DNA of 64,000 nt from Paludisphaera rhizosphaerae (GCF_011065895.1 NZ_JAALCR010000017.1:62001-126000), one strand, 5' to 3'. Numbered from the stretch's first letter, positions 53,409-62,806 are shown. The notes: generated by a model from the sequence alone, not told the origin. Numbers and translations are program-made.

Positions 53409-55139
53409 ATGCCCTTCTCGCGCAGGCTGCTGGCGGCTTCGACCGTACTGGCCCTGATCCCCGCGTGCGGCGATCCCCGGCCGGTTGAGCCGTCGGTTCC
53501 TGCGGCGAAGGTTGAGAAGCCTGCGGCGCCGCCGGCCCCGCCTGGCCCTCGTTTCGTGGAGGTCGCCAGGTCGGCCGGGCTGACGACGATGATCCACGCC
53601 GGGGGACCGGACAAGGATCACATTTTGGAGTCCACCGGCACCGGCTGCGCGTTCGTCGACTACGACGGCGACGGCCGGCTCGACGTCTTCCTCGTCAACT
53701 CGTGGGCGCTCGACGAGAATCCCTCTCAGGTACGCGCCAGGGGGCGGAACGCCCTCTACCGCAACAAGGGGGACGGAACCTTCGAGGACGTCTCGGCGAA
53801 GGCCGGCGTCGACGACGATTCCTGGGGTTGCGGCGTTTCTGCGGGCGACTACGACGGCGACGGCCTCGTCGATCTCTACGTCACCAACTTCGGCCCCAAC
53901 CGCCTGTATCGCAACAAGGGGGACGGGACTTTCGAGGAGGTCGCCGCGAGGGCGGGCGTCGCCGATGCGGGTTGGGGCGCGGGCTCGGCCTTCTTCGACG
54001 CCGACGGCGACGGCGACCTTGATTTGTACGTTGCTAACTATATTGAAGCGACGATGGATGAGGTCCTCGCCGCCCGTCGAACCACCGCCTGGCGCGACAT
54101 GGTGAAGGTCCTCGCCGGACCGTTCGGCCTTCGCGGCGGCCGCGACCGCTTCTATCGCAACAACGGCGACGGGACCTTTCGGGACGCCACCGAGGAGGCC
54201 GGTATGACCGACACAGCCGAGTCCTACGGACTGGGCGTGCTGGCCTCCGACCTCGACAACGACGGCGACGTCGACGTCTTCGTCGCCAACGACTCCAACC
54301 CCAACTTCCTCTACCGCAACGACGGCCACGGCAAGTTCACGGAGATCGGCGCATGGAGCGGGGCTGGTGTGAACGCCGGGGGCGTCGCCCAGGCCGGCAT
54401 GGGCGTCGACGCCGCCGACTTCGACGGCGACGGCCTTCAGGACATCCTCCTCACGACGTTCGCCCAGGACTCCGCCACCCTCTTCCACAACGACGGCGAG
54501 CTGGCCTTTCAGGACGTCTCCGTTGCGGTGGGCCTCAAGGCCATCACCTACCGAGCCTTGAAATGGGGATGTGGGTTCTTCGACTTCGACCACGACGGCG
54601 ACGTGGACGTCGTCATCGCCAACGGCCACATCTATCCTCAAGTCGACCTCTCGCCCGAGCTGAATGAGAACTATCGCCAGCTTCCGTTCCTGCTCCGCAA
54701 CGACCGGGCGAAGCTCGTCGACGTCTCGCGCGAGGCCGGCCCCGGCTTCCAGGTCGCCGCCTCGGCGCGGGGCCTGGCTCTGGGCGACTACGACGACGAC
54801 GGCGACCTGGACCTGCTCATGACGGCGATGGACTCCCCGCCGCTCCTCCTCCGCAACGAGGCTCCGATCGCCGGCCACTGGCTGAAGCTGCGCCTGTTGA
54901 CGGCTCGCGGCGGCCCGGCGCTAAACGCGCGGGCCGTCGTCACGCTGGGCGGCAAGGCGCAGCTCCGCGAGCTGCGCAGCGGGTCGTCCCACCAGTCGCA
55001 GAACGCCCTTGAACTCCACTTCGGCCTGGGCGCGGCCGCCGTCGTCGACCGCCTCGAAATCACATGGCCCGGCGGTGGCAAGACCGTGATGGAGCACGTC
55101 GAGGCCGACCGCACGCTGACGCTTCGCCAGCCGAAATGA
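53409..55139 (+). CDS. exported FG-GAP/ASPIC-UnbV repeat protein (CRTAC1-like)
   Basis: The 576-residue protein starts MPFSRRLLAASTVLALIPAC, a lipoprotein-type signal ending in the lipobox Cys. At least six FG-GAP/VCBS-like repeats follow, each with a Ca2+-binding D-x-D-x-D-G pattern, for example DYDGDGRLDVFLVN, DYDGDGLVDLYVTN, DADGDGDLDLYVAN, DLDNDGDVDVFVAN and DFDGDGLQDILLTT. The C-terminal ASPIC/UnbV domain is HWLKLRLLTARGGPALNARA with VDRLEITWPGGG. A seven-bladed propeller that binds cell-surface ligands is expected. AAGGAG lies 10 bases upstream of the ATG; a TTG three bases earlier is an alternative. Confidence 0.92.
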   Translation: MPFSRRLLAASTVLALIPACGDPRPVEPSVPAAKVEKPAAPPAPPGPRFVEVARSAGLTTMIHAGGPDKDHILESTGTGCAFVDYDGDGRLDVFLVNSWALDENPSQVRARGRNALYRNKGDGTFEDVSAKAGVDDDSWGCGVSAGDYDGDGLVDLYVTNFGPNRLYRNKGDGTFEEVAARAGVADAGWGAGSAFFDADGDGDLDLYVANYIEATMDEVLAARRTTAWRDMVKVLAGPFGLRGGRDRFYRNNGDGTFRDATEEAGMTDTAESYGLGVLASDLDNDGDVDVFVANDSNPNFLYRNDGHGKFTEIGAWSGAGVNAGGVAQAGMGVDAADFDGDGLQDILLTTFAQDSATLFHNDGELAFQDVSVAVGLKAITYRALKWGCGFFDFDHDGDVDVVIANGHIYPQVDLSPELNENYRQLPFLLRNDRAKLVDVSREAGPGFQVAASARGLALGDYDDDGDLDLLMTAMDSPPLLLRNEAPIAGHWLKLRLLTARGGPALNARAVVTLGGKAQLRELRSGSSHQSQNALELHFGLGAAAVVDRLEITWPGGGKTVMEHVEADRTLTLRQPK

Positions 55140-55296
55140 GTCAAGGGGCCTTGAGGTGGGGGCCAGATGATCGTCTATGCGCTGCCGCAGTCGAGGATTG
55201 TCTGAGCGGTCAACAGAGGGTTAGACTGTCATGACATGAAGCGATTTTTATGACGAGTGGCTGTCGCACGACCCCCTCAAGGCCGGAGGACGTCCT

Positions 55297-55971
55297 GTGT
55301 CGCAAGGGATCGAACTGGACGCTGGAGAGACTGCGAAGCGGCCCATCGACGCCAATCGCTACTGGAAGTTCAAGGACGCGGACGCCTACACCGGGTCGGC
55401 CGACGACCTCCGAGGTATTGACGCCGCCCCGACCGAGGCGGCTCTTCGGGCGGTCGGGATGGTGTGTTACTTCTCCGGGGTGGGTTGGTTTGTGCATGTC
55501 GTCTGGTGTTCGATGATCGCCGTGCGACATAGCCAGGGAAGGCTGCTGGCGCCCTGGAGCGTTCACCCTCTTTACCTGGCGATGGATGGGACCCTGCTGG
55601 TGGCCTCCATCGCCGGCCTTGTCACGGGCTACGGCCTGCGTCGGCTCCGCTCCTGGAGTCGGCGATCGGCGGCGGTCATGGTCGCGGCTTTCTTCACCTT
55701 CATCGCATTGAATTTGGCCTGGTCGAGCCGCAAGGGGATCGTATTGGCCGATCTCACGGTCGACGTCTGCGCCTGCACCATCCTCGTGCTCCCGATGTTG
55801 GCTCTGCTCCTGGAGGGAGTGGGGCCACTCCTGACGTCAGCCTACGCTGAGACGGTCCGGCGGACACCGCATATCAAGGTCCGGTCGCGATTTCCCACGG
55901 AGATCCGCTGGGCATTCTGGGGGCTCATCCTGCTCTGCATCCTTCTGACCCCACTCCTACCCGATCCCTGA
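55297..55971 (+). CDS. hypothetical membrane protein
   Basis: The 224-residue protein starts at a GTG with GGAGG about 9 bases upstream. A polar N-terminal part of about 55 residues (KFKDADAYTGSADDLRGIDA) precedes four or five hydrophobic segments (AVGMVCYFSGVGWFVHVVWC, PLYLAMDGTLLVASIAGLVT, SAAVMVAAFFTFIALNLAWS, ACTILVLPMLALLLEGVG, and RWAFWGLILLCILLTPLLP at the end). It is followed by a strong hairpin. There are no recognisable catalytic motifs; function unknown. Confidence 0.7.
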   Translation: MSQGIELDAGETAKRPIDANRYWKFKDADAYTGSADDLRGIDAAPTEAALRAVGMVCYFSGVGWFVHVVWCSMIAVRHSQGRLLAPWSVHPLYLAMDGTLLVASIAGLVTGYGLRRLRSWSRRSAAVMVAAFFTFIALNLAWSSRKGIVLADLTVDVCACTILVLPMLALLLEGVGPLLTSAYAETVRRTPHIKVRSRFPTEIRWAFWGLILLCILLTPLLPDP

Positions 55972-55980
55972 GCGTCCCAA

Positions 55981-56008
55981 CGGTCGACGGCCAATGAGCC
56001 GTCGACCG
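55981..56008 (+). terminator. strong hairpin after the membrane protein gene
   Basis: cggtcgacggc (55981-55991) and gccgtcgaccg (55998-56008) are perfect 11-base complements with a 6-base loop, starting 9 bases after the stop codon at 55971. There is no long T run. Confidence 0.6.
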
Positions 56009-56111
56009 CATTACGGTTACGAACCATCCCATAACAGGCCGCCTCCGCGTAGAGTGGCTGACTGCCATGGGATGGACTGCAATCGGAACGCGCGACGATG
56101 AATTGAATCGA

Positions 56112-57548
56112 TCAACGGAAGGGCTTGCCGGCGACGCTGGGGCCGGCGACGCCCGTTCGGCTAATCGGGGTGACGACGACGGCGTCGCATCCCATCAGGG
56201 TTGAATAGAGGTTTGGGCTGTAGACGACCTCGGTGGTCCACACGTCACCCTTGCGGCGCTGGATCAGCCAACTTGCGGCGGGTTCTCCGGCGGCGGTCGA
56301 AGCCGAAAGACCGCCTTCGCTCGTCGTGATGAGACCGCCGTTGACTTGCGGTGCTTTATCGCCGAGCCACGGCGAGGCCGGCACCAGCGCGGGCTCGCGG
56401 AAGAGGCCTTCGGCGAGGCTTGTGGCCAGGTTGCGGCGGTCCTTGAGGATCGTCTTCATGCTGAACATGGCGACGCCGTCGTCGCCGGGGGCTTCGCGGA
56501 CGAGCTTGATCTGGTTGACGATCTCCTCGACCTCATACTTGCTGGCGTAGAGGCCCGGCCAGACGTGTCGGCCCTTCTTGTTGATCTCGATCCAGTAGTT
56601 CAGCAGCGGGCCGAACGGCTGGCCCGGCGAGTCGATCTTCCAGTAGAGCTGAGGCGTCCAGTAGTCGAGCCAGCCGGAGGTCAGCCAGGTTTCGGTGTCG
56701 GCGTAGAGCTTGGCGTACTGGTCGAATCCCACCACGCCGGCCGGTTTGCCGGGGCGAGGGACGCCGAACGGGCTGATGCCGAAAAGGACGTGCGGCTTGG
56801 CCTGCTTGATCGCTTCGTACAGCGTGTGGACCATCGTGCTCATGTTGGCTCGCCGCCAATCGGCGCGAGCAGCGGGGTCGTTCCCCTTGTTTTCACGTGA
56901 CCACGTGGCGTCGTCGGGGAAGTCGATCTCGACCTTGGTCTGGGGATCGCTTTCGGGATAGGGGTAGAAGTAATCGTCGATATGGACGCCGTCGACGTCG
57001 TAGCGGCGGACGACGTCCATCACGACGTCGAGAGTCTGCTTCCGCGCCTCGGGATCGCCGGGATCCATCCAGAGGAGCTTGCCGTACCGGCGAACGCGCT
57101 CAGGATGGGCCTTTGACACGTGGCTCGCGGCGTGCTCGTGCTTCGCGCCTCCCTGGCGGGCGCGGAAGGGGTTGAACCAGGCGTGGAGCTGAATGCCCCG
57201 CGCGTGGGCCTCGTCGATCCAGAACTTCAGCGGGTCGTAGCCCGGTTCGGGGGCCTTCCCCTCGGTCCCCGTCAGGTAGTACGACCAGGGCTCCAGCTCC
57301 GACGGATAAAGGGCGTCGGTCGCGGGGCGAACCTGAAGGATGGCCGCGTTGAAGTTCGACGCCTTCAACCGATCCAGGATCGCCCGCGCCTCGTTCTGCT
57401 GCTGGTCGGCCGGCAGTCCCGGTTTGCTGGGCCAATCGATGTTGTCGACCGTCGCGATCCACGCGGAGCGGAACTCACGGGGGATCGGCGGCGGCTCCGG
57501 CGGGGCGGCGATGATGTTGGCGCAAACGGCGAGCATCGTGGCGAGCAC
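56112..57548 (-). CDS. GHL10-type glycoside hydrolase-like protein (exported)
   Basis: The 478-residue protein has the DUF187/GHL10 (beta/alpha)8 fold: FRSAWIATVDNIDWPSKPGL, ASNFNAAILQVRPATDALYP, EPWSYYLTGTEGKAPEPGYD, LHAWFNPFRARQGG, and YDVDGVHIDDYFYPYPESDP with the conserved acidic pair. GISPFGVPRPGKPAG and LDYWTPQLYWKIDSPGQPFG complete the barrel. Members cleave bacterial polysaccharides or are amidase-linked. The GTG at 57548 is preferred: GGAG lies 8 bases upstream and the signal peptide MLATMLAVCANIIAA starts there. The end after about residue 390 is a beta-sandwich-like extension. Confidence 0.87.
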   Translation of the reverse strand: MLATMLAVCANIIAAPPEPPPIPREFRSAWIATVDNIDWPSKPGLPADQQQNEARAILDRLKASNFNAAILQVRPATDALYPSELEPWSYYLTGTEGKAPEPGYDPLKFWIDEAHARGIQLHAWFNPFRARQGGAKHEHAASHVSKAHPERVRRYGKLLWMDPGDPEARKQTLDVVMDVVRRYDVDGVHIDDYFYPYPESDPQTKVEIDFPDDATWSRENKGNDPAARADWRRANMSTMVHTLYEAIKQAKPHVLFGISPFGVPRPGKPAGVVGFDQYAKLYADTETWLTSGWLDYWTPQLYWKIDSPGQPFGPLLNYWIEINKKGRHVWPGLYASKYEVEEIVNQIKLVREAPGDDGVAMFSMKTILKDRRNLATSLAEGLFREPALVPASPWLGDKAPQVNGGLITTSEGGLSASTAAGEPAASWLIQRRKGDVWTTEVVYSPNLYSTLMGCDAVVVTPISRTGVAGPSVAGKPFR

Positions 57549-57629
57549 GGGCGGGGCTCCTGTTCCAGGCGGGAGTATCTGAGGAGCCTCCATACTACCG
57601 CGCGGACGCCGCGTTCCGCCGCGTCGAAC

Positions 57630-58109
57630 TCAGGCCCGCTCGTCGGGCTCGGAGACGTCCGGGACGTCGACGCCCAGGGCGGTGGCCAGGTCGATCTGGT
57701 GCTCCTGCTCCTGCACCAGGATCGAGCGCAGCTCTTCGGCGAGAGCGTACTCGCCGAGGGCCTCGCACTGGCGGACGCGCCTGCGGTAGTTGCGGATCGT
57801 CTCGTTCTCGTTGTCGAGATCGAACCGGAGCATGTCCTCGGCCTTGTCTGAGGTTTTCACCGGCTTCGGCGTGACGCTGGGCATGCCGCCGAGGTAGTCG
57901 ATCTGCTTGGCGATGCGGATGGCGTGATCCAACTCCTCGCCGGCGTGGACTTCCAGCTCGGCGGCGATCGCCATGTACTGAGCGCCCTTGAGCACCTGCG
58001 AGTAGTTCACATAAGCGATGATCGCCTGATATTCGCGGGAGAGGTCCTCGTTGAGCAGGTCGATAAGCTGCTTGCGGGTGATCTTTTCGGCGGTGTTTTC
58101 CTGGGGCAT
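57630..58109 (-). CDS. ferritin-like domain protein (bacterioferritin-related)
   Basis: The 159-residue protein is a four-helix bundle with plausible di-iron residues: EYQAIIAYVNYSQVLKGAQY, E-L-E-V-H-A-G-E-E-L-D-H (E-x-x-H type), LDNENETIRNYRRRVRQCEA and ILVQEQEHQIDLATAL. The E and E-x-x-H pattern fits bacterioferritin/DPS-like ferritin-like proteins that oxidise and store iron or protect from peroxide. There is no Met heme ligand that I can place with certainty. It starts at an ATG at 58109; upstream is 138 bases of noncoding DNA. Confidence 0.85.
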   Translation of the reverse strand: MPQENTAEKITRKQLIDLLNEDLSREYQAIIAYVNYSQVLKGAQYMAIAAELEVHAGEELDHAIRIAKQIDYLGGMPSVTPKPVKTSDKAEDMLRFDLDNENETIRNYRRRVRQCEALGEYALAEELRSILVQEQEHQIDLATALGVDVPDVSEPDERA

Positions 58110-58247
58110 GATGGCTCTCGCGTCGTCTCGTCGGGTCCGCCTCGGGTCCGTGCCAGGCCCGACACGCGCCGCAGGCGGGGCGACGATCGGGCGATTCACG
58201 AATCTTCAGAAGCGAATTCCGGGCCGAATCGAACGCGTTCGGGGGGC

Positions 58248-59102
58248 TCAGTAGTCTCGGAGGCCGAAGACCTTGGCGTAGACGTCGATCTTCTCAGTGA
58301 GCGAGGGATGGCGCGGGCCGTCGCCATTCTGGCGCCAGGCGACGAGGGTGAGGTCGTCGTCGGCCTCGCCGCCTCCTCGGTGGTCGGCCACGGCTTGCAG
58401 CAGGTCGCGACCGATGGTGAACTCGCGCGGGTCGTCGCGGACGGTGAGCCCTCGGGCCAGGCCGATCAGGCCGTCCTCGCCGAGTTGCCGGCCCGACGGG
58501 TCGGCCGCCTCGACCAGGGCGTCGGTGTAGAAGAGGACCACGTCGTCTCGTTCAAGCGAGACCGAGAACTGGTGGTACGCCGTCTCTTCGTCGAGTCCCC
58601 ACGGAAGGTTGCCAGGGCTCTCAACGGGCCTGTCGAGGACTTCCCACGTCTTCGTCGAGGCTCGATACAAAAACGGGCGCGGGTGGCCGGCGTTGGAGAT
58701 CGTCAGGCTTCGGTCAGTGGCCAGGTACGTCGCCACAACGGCCGTCGCGAACCAGCTCAACCGGGCGACCTCCGCGAACTGACGGTTCAGGTCGCGGACG
58801 AGCCTTCCCTGCTTCTTGACGTTGATGTTCTTCCGAATCAACTTGCGGAGCGAAGCGCCGACCTCGGAAACCGCCGAGCCGTGCCCGGAGACGTCGGCGA
58901 GAATCAGGCGCGAGATGATCCCCCCGCCGCAGAGCGAGAAGTAGTGCACATCGCCGCCGCTCTCGGCCGACTCGTACGGCCGGCTGTAGACCCACTGGTC
59001 GAGTCCCGGCGCTTCGAACGACTCCTCGACGGCCAGGTTGCCGCCCCGGATCTCCATGCACTTCATCGATCCCGGCCCGGAGTCGTGCGCGCGCTTCGAC
59101 AT
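58248..59102 (-). CDS. SpoIIE-type PP2C-family serine phosphatase
   Basis: The 284-residue protein has the PP2C/SpoIIE fold: YFSLCGGGIISRLILADVSG H-G-S-A-V-S-E, WFATAVVATYLATDRSLTIS N-A-G-H-P-R-P and FYTDALVEAADPSGRQLGED, then GGGEADDDLTLVAWR. The Asp residues in these segments coordinate Mn2+/Mg2+. There is no N-terminal sensor such as PAS or GAF, so it is a stand-alone catalytic domain, perhaps acting on an anti-sigma antagonist. It starts 10 bases after the stop of the DD-carboxypeptidase gene. Confidence 0.9.
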   Translation of the reverse strand: MSKRAHDSGPGSMKCMEIRGGNLAVEESFEAPGLDQWVYSRPYESAESGGDVHYFSLCGGGIISRLILADVSGHGSAVSEVGASLRKLIRKNINVKKQGRLVRDLNRQFAEVARLSWFATAVVATYLATDRSLTISNAGHPRPFLYRASTKTWEVLDRPVESPGNLPWGLDEETAYHQFSVSLERDDVVLFYTDALVEAADPSGRQLGEDGLIGLARGLTVRDDPREFTIGRDLLQAVADHRGGGEADDDLTLVAWRQNGDGPRHPSLTEKIDVYAKVFGLRDY

Positions 59103-59112
59103 CGCCGCTTCC

Positions 59113-60858
59113 TCACTTGCCGCCGACCGGGCGGTCGGCGGCGGTGGTCGCGGTAGGGATGGGGCCGTCGCCGAGGTAGAAAGCCTCGCAGAGCTTGCCC
59201 AGCACCTTGCCGGCCTCCGACGTGGTGGGGACGGGGGCCTTGCCGTCGGGCGAGTCAAGCACGACGCCGTTGATGAAGAAGGCGATGACCAGGGGGCGGC
59301 CGGTGGCCGTCTCCATGTAGCCGGCCAGGGCCTTGCTGGTGAGCAGCCGGCGGCCAATGAGAGCGTCGTTGACGAACATGGTTCCCGTCTTGGCCCGCGC
59401 GTGGCCCCGCGCGGGGCTGTCCTCGCCGACCGCCTTGGCCAGCGTGCCGTCGCGGCCGAGGATCGGTAGGGCGGCGTCGTAGGCGATGAAGTCGGGACGG
59501 GCGGCCATCGCGCGGAGCAGGGTCGTCGCGGCGCGGGGGGTGACCATGTCGGCCCACTCGCCGCCGGCGCCGCCGCCGAACGAGATCGTCAGTGGGTCGA
59601 GCCCCAGCCCCTTGAGGATCTCCCCCTGGCGCTTCAGGCCGGCGGGGAGAGTGCGTTCCCCCTTCTTCACGGCCAAAAGCAGCGGCAGGGTGCTGGCGTG
59701 GAGGTTGTGGCTCACCTTGAGAATCACTCGGGCGAACTCGCGGAACGGCGGCGAGGTGTACTCGGCCACCTTGGGGAGGCTGGCCACGGCCGCGGAGGGG
59801 GGCAGGTCGGCCTCGGGATTGTCGGCCAGCGGCGAGGCCGCGACCTGCACGCCGCGACGGCGGAGGGCCTCGATCAGCAGCGAGCGCGCGAACGACGCCG
59901 GGTCCTCGACCTCGATCGTGTCCACCAGCGGCTCGGGCCCGGCCGGAACGCGACCCCGGACGGAGATCCGCCGGGGGCCGACGAAGGCGATGCGGATGCG
60001 GGCGTCCTCGCCGGACGTCGTGTCGACCTGGGCGTCGACCGCGATCGACTGGGTGGCCGGGACGACGGCCACGGAAGCCGGCTCGCCGGCCGTCTTGGCG
60101 GGAGTGACGACGACGTCGATCAGGTTGTCGTTGATCATGATCGGCGAGACCTTCTCCGGCCCGCTGCCGGAGCTCTTGGCCCGCTCGAAGAGCCGGTCGT
60201 CGACGATCACCTCGCCGGTGATCTTCTTGATCCCCGCCGCCTGGATCTCACGGGCCAGGTGTTCCAGCCCGGCCAGGGGGTCGCCCTTCACCAGGACCTC
60301 GGACGCCTTGCCGGCGGAGGCGTAGATGTGGTCCTCGTCGGTGAACAGCAGCTTGCCGTCGGGGCCGGTTCGCCCCCCCATCGCCGGGTCCCCCTTGGCG
60401 ATCAGGATCAGGTCGCCGTTGAGCGTCCCGTCCTGGTCGACGCTCCCGCGCCGGAGGATGGGCGTCTGGAAGCGGTAGTCGGCGCCCAACTCGACCATCG
60501 CCGCGGCCGTGGAGAAGAGCTTGGCGACCGAGGCCGTGCCGAACATCTCGTCGGCGTTCTTCTCGTAGACCGTTTCCCCCGTCTTGGCGTCGACAGCGAG
60601 GACGCCCCAGTGGGCGTGCTTGAACGCGGGGGTCGCCAGCACCGCCTTGACCCGCTCCTCCAACGTGGTGGGAGCAGGGGGGGCCGCTGGAGGCGAGGGG
60701 GGCTTGATCGGTTCCTGAGCCCGAACGCTGGGAACGAGCCCGATCAGCGCGAGAATTGTGACGATGGACTTGAGGCGGCTTTCGCCCTTCGGGCCGGCCT
60801 CAACCGACCGCCCCGCCCACGATATCCGTTCCATCGTCCCGATCTCGGCTCGCGTCAT
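59113..60858 (-). CDS. dacB: D-alanyl-D-alanine carboxypeptidase/endopeptidase, PBP4 family (S13)
   Basis: The 581-residue exported enzyme trims or cuts peptidoglycan cross-links. Penicillin-binding motifs are present: S-x-x-K in TASVAKLFSTAAAMVELGAD, S-x-N in KVSHNLHASTLPLL and K-T-G in ARAKTGTMFVNDAL. A large insertion between S-x-x-K and S-x-N (about 230 residues) is normal for the S13 family. The export signal is LKSIVTILALIGLVPSVRAQ followed by a Pro-rich linker (PPSPPAAPPAPTT). I use the ATG at 60858; one at 60834 would shorten the leader by eight residues. Planctomycetes keep a thin peptidoglycan layer, so this gene is relevant. Confidence 0.93.
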   Translation of the reverse strand: MTRAEIGTMERISWAGRSVEAGPKGESRLKSIVTILALIGLVPSVRAQEPIKPPSPPAAPPAPTTLEERVKAVLATPAFKHAHWGVLAVDAKTGETVYEKNADEMFGTASVAKLFSTAAAMVELGADYRFQTPILRRGSVDQDGTLNGDLILIAKGDPAMGGRTGPDGKLLFTDEDHIYASAGKASEVLVKGDPLAGLEHLAREIQAAGIKKITGEVIVDDRLFERAKSSGSGPEKVSPIMINDNLIDVVVTPAKTAGEPASVAVVPATQSIAVDAQVDTTSGEDARIRIAFVGPRRISVRGRVPAGPEPLVDTIEVEDPASFARSLLIEALRRRGVQVAASPLADNPEADLPPSAAVASLPKVAEYTSPPFREFARVILKVSHNLHASTLPLLLAVKKGERTLPAGLKRQGEILKGLGLDPLTISFGGGAGGEWADMVTPRAATTLLRAMAARPDFIAYDAALPILGRDGTLAKAVGEDSPARGHARAKTGTMFVNDALIGRRLLTSKALAGYMETATGRPLVIAFFINGVVLDSPDGKAPVPTTSEAGKVLGKLCEAFYLGDGPIPTATTAADRPVGGK

Positions 60859-60907
60859 CGCTTGTCCCCCGTCCGTCGCGACGTCGTTTCCCTCGTGTGG
60901 AAACAGT

Positions 60908-60989
60908 ATAACGGAACTGTCCCTCCGCTTCTCGGCCGGAGGAATCGTTTTGCCCGATCGCGCTGGGACGCCTATACCCATAACGGAAC
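60908..60989. promoter_or_regulatory. repeated ataacggaac motif in divergent promoter region
   Basis: The decamer ataacggaac occurs at 60908-60917 and 60980-60989, 72 bases apart, between the divergently transcribed dacB and thioredoxin-like genes. GGAAC is the usual -35 core of ECF sigma promoters, but no matching -10 was placed with confidence. Confidence 0.25.
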
Positions 60990-61030
60990 GACATTCGTCC
61001 AGGCGGAAACCCTCGAACGGAGGCGGCTCG

Positions 61031-62380
61031 ATGAAGACGGGGATGGCGACGGCGGTGTTCGCGGCGGTCCTGGCCACGACGTCGGCGGCGGCCGATTTGC
61101 CGCGATATCGACTGGAGCCGGGGATGGTGCTGACCTACAAGGGGCTGAGCCGGTCGAACTACGGCGCGATGATCATGACCAGCGAGACTCAGACGACGGT
61201 CTGGGTCGTCGGGCGCAACCCAGACGGCAGCGCGCGGGTCGTCGTTCGGCAGGGGCGCCGCAACGCCTCGGCGAAGGAGGGCGTGGAACTGAAGGGGATG
61301 GACAAGCAGCCGATGGAGTTCTCCCTCGCCCGCCTCGACCTCTTCCCCGACGGCCGGATCGCCCCGGACTCCGAGGTCGGCTCCGGAATCAGTCCTCAGA
61401 CGATCTTCCCCCAACTCCCGGCCGACGAGGCCGAGGCGAAGGCCGGCTGGACCGTCCGCGAGCCGAACGACCCGGACGAGAGGCGCTGCGATCAATTCCA
61501 GACCGAGCCGGGCGGCTGGAGCTTCCGCACCCAGTCCGCTGGGCCTGAGAACGCGATCTACGAATCCCTGAGCAGTTCGACGGTCCATTTCGACGCGGCT
61601 CGCGGGATCGTCAAACGCACGGAGACCGACCACTCCCAGAACTACGGGTTCCAGACCAAGGGGACGGCCACCCGAGAGCTGGTCTCATTGGAGACTCTTG
61701 AGCCTGAGAAGCTCGCCGCCTTCGCGAATGCGGCCGACGCATACTTCGCCGGCGAAAAGGCGTACGTCGAAGCGAGGCGGGGCCGGGAGAGAGACCCCGC
61801 GAAACTGGAATCCGTCCTCGCCGAGGCGAAATCGGCCCTGGAAAAGGTCCGGGACGCGACGACCGAACCGACCTTCCGCGAGCGGCTCGACGCCCGGCTC
61901 AAGGCTCACGACTCTCTGGTCAAGTATTCAGTCGACGGCGCGAAACGGCTCGCGGAGGTGATTGGCAAGCCGGCTCCCGACTGGAAGGCCGTGGGGCTGG
62001 ACGGTAAGGAGCACGCCCTGGCCGATTACCGTGGCAAGGTGGTGGTCCTCGACTTCTGGTATCGCGGCTGCGGCTGGTGCATCAAGGCCATGCCCCAGAT
62101 GAACGCCGTCGCCGAGCACTTCGCCGGCCAACCCGTCGCGCTGCTGGGGATGAACACCGATCCGGTCGAGGCCGACGCCAAACTCGTCGCCGACGTGATG
62201 AGCCTGAAGTACGGCACCATCCGGATCGACAAGGATCTGCCCGGCAAGTACGGCGTCCACGGATTCCCGACGCTCATCGTCATCGGCCCCGACGGCCAGG
62301 TGCGCGACGTTCACGTGGGATACTCGAAGAACCTTCAGCAAACGCTGACGAAGTCCATCGAAGCTCTGCTGCCGCACTAA
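61031..62380 (+). CDS. TlpA-type thioredoxin-like protein with N-terminal unknown domain
   Basis: The 449-residue exported protein has a signal peptide (KTGMATAVFAAVLATTSAAA) and an N-terminal beta-rich domain (LPRYRLEPGMVLTYKGLSRS) of about 230 residues. A helical linker (KLAAFANAADAYFAGEKAYV, AKLESVLAEAKSALEKVRDA) leads to the C-terminal thioredoxin domain from about 310. The active site is C347-G-W-C350 in DFWYRGCGWCIKAMPQM, with FPTLIVIGPDG as the cis-Pro strand. Such proteins reduce or shuffle disulfides in the periplasm. Ggagg lies 8 bases upstream of the ATG. It is divergent from the DD-peptidase gene. Confidence 0.88.
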   Translation: MKTGMATAVFAAVLATTSAAADLPRYRLEPGMVLTYKGLSRSNYGAMIMTSETQTTVWVVGRNPDGSARVVVRQGRRNASAKEGVELKGMDKQPMEFSLARLDLFPDGRIAPDSEVGSGISPQTIFPQLPADEAEAKAGWTVREPNDPDERRCDQFQTEPGGWSFRTQSAGPENAIYESLSSSTVHFDAARGIVKRTETDHSQNYGFQTKGTATRELVSLETLEPEKLAAFANAADAYFAGEKAYVEARRGRERDPAKLESVLAEAKSALEKVRDATTEPTFRERLDARLKAHDSLVKYSVDGAKRLAEVIGKPAPDWKAVGLDGKEHALADYRGKVVVLDFWYRGCGWCIKAMPQMNAVAEHFAGQPVALLGMNTDPVEADAKLVADVMSLKYGTIRIDKDLPGKYGVHGFPTLIVIGPDGQVRDVHVGYSKNLQQTLTKSIEALLPH

Positions 62381-62393
62381 GCGCGGGATTCAC

Positions 62394-62419
62394 GCGGGCT
62401 GGATTTCGATCCAGCTCGC
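62394..62419 (+). terminator. UUCG-loop hairpin after the thioredoxin-like gene
   Basis: gcgggctggat (62394-62404), loop ttcg, atccagctcgc (62409-62419): an 11-base stem with one G-U pair and a stable tetraloop, 13 bases after the stop codon at 62380. No T run follows. Confidence 0.6.
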
Positions 62420-62533
62420 GGACCGACTCGCAACACCCACCGGACGGCCGTGGTGGATGAGAGGATCGTCACACACCCCTTGGCGACGGGCCGGCACGCC
62501 GGACCTCGTCGTCCTGGCGGAGAAGGGGGGGGC

Positions 62534-62806
62534 TTACCGGACGAGCTGAAGGTGCGTCGCCGAGATGAAGCCGTTGAGCATCCGCCGGCCGAAGGCGCGA
62601 ACCGGGCTGCCGTGGCAGGTGTTCTCGCTGAGATCCTCAAGCCAGCCGTCGTCGGGGACCAACGACGCTTCGGCTTCCACGAAGATCAGGTCGCGAGGGC
62701 GTCCCTTGGGGGCGACCTGGAGGACCACACGGGTTCCGTCTTCCTGGCCGCAGGGCTCCACCCAGGAGTCGATAATCGCCCCGCTGACCTCGAGATCGGA
62801 TTCCAT
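62534..62806 (-). CDS. small protein of unknown function
   Basis: The 90-residue soluble protein starts at an ATG at 62806 with GAGGAGGAGC close upstream. It reads MESDLEVSGAIIDSWVEPCG, RVVLQVAPKGRPRDLIFVEA and SLVPDDGWLEDLSENTCHGS, and ends in RMLNGFISATHLQLVR. It has no signal peptide or helix. I do not recognise it. It converges with the thioredoxin-like gene beyond the hairpin. Confidence 0.65.
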   Translation of the reverse strand: MESDLEVSGAIIDSWVEPCGQEDGTRVVLQVAPKGRPRDLIFVEAEASLVPDDGWLEDLSENTCHGSPVRAFGRRMLNGFISATHLQLVR

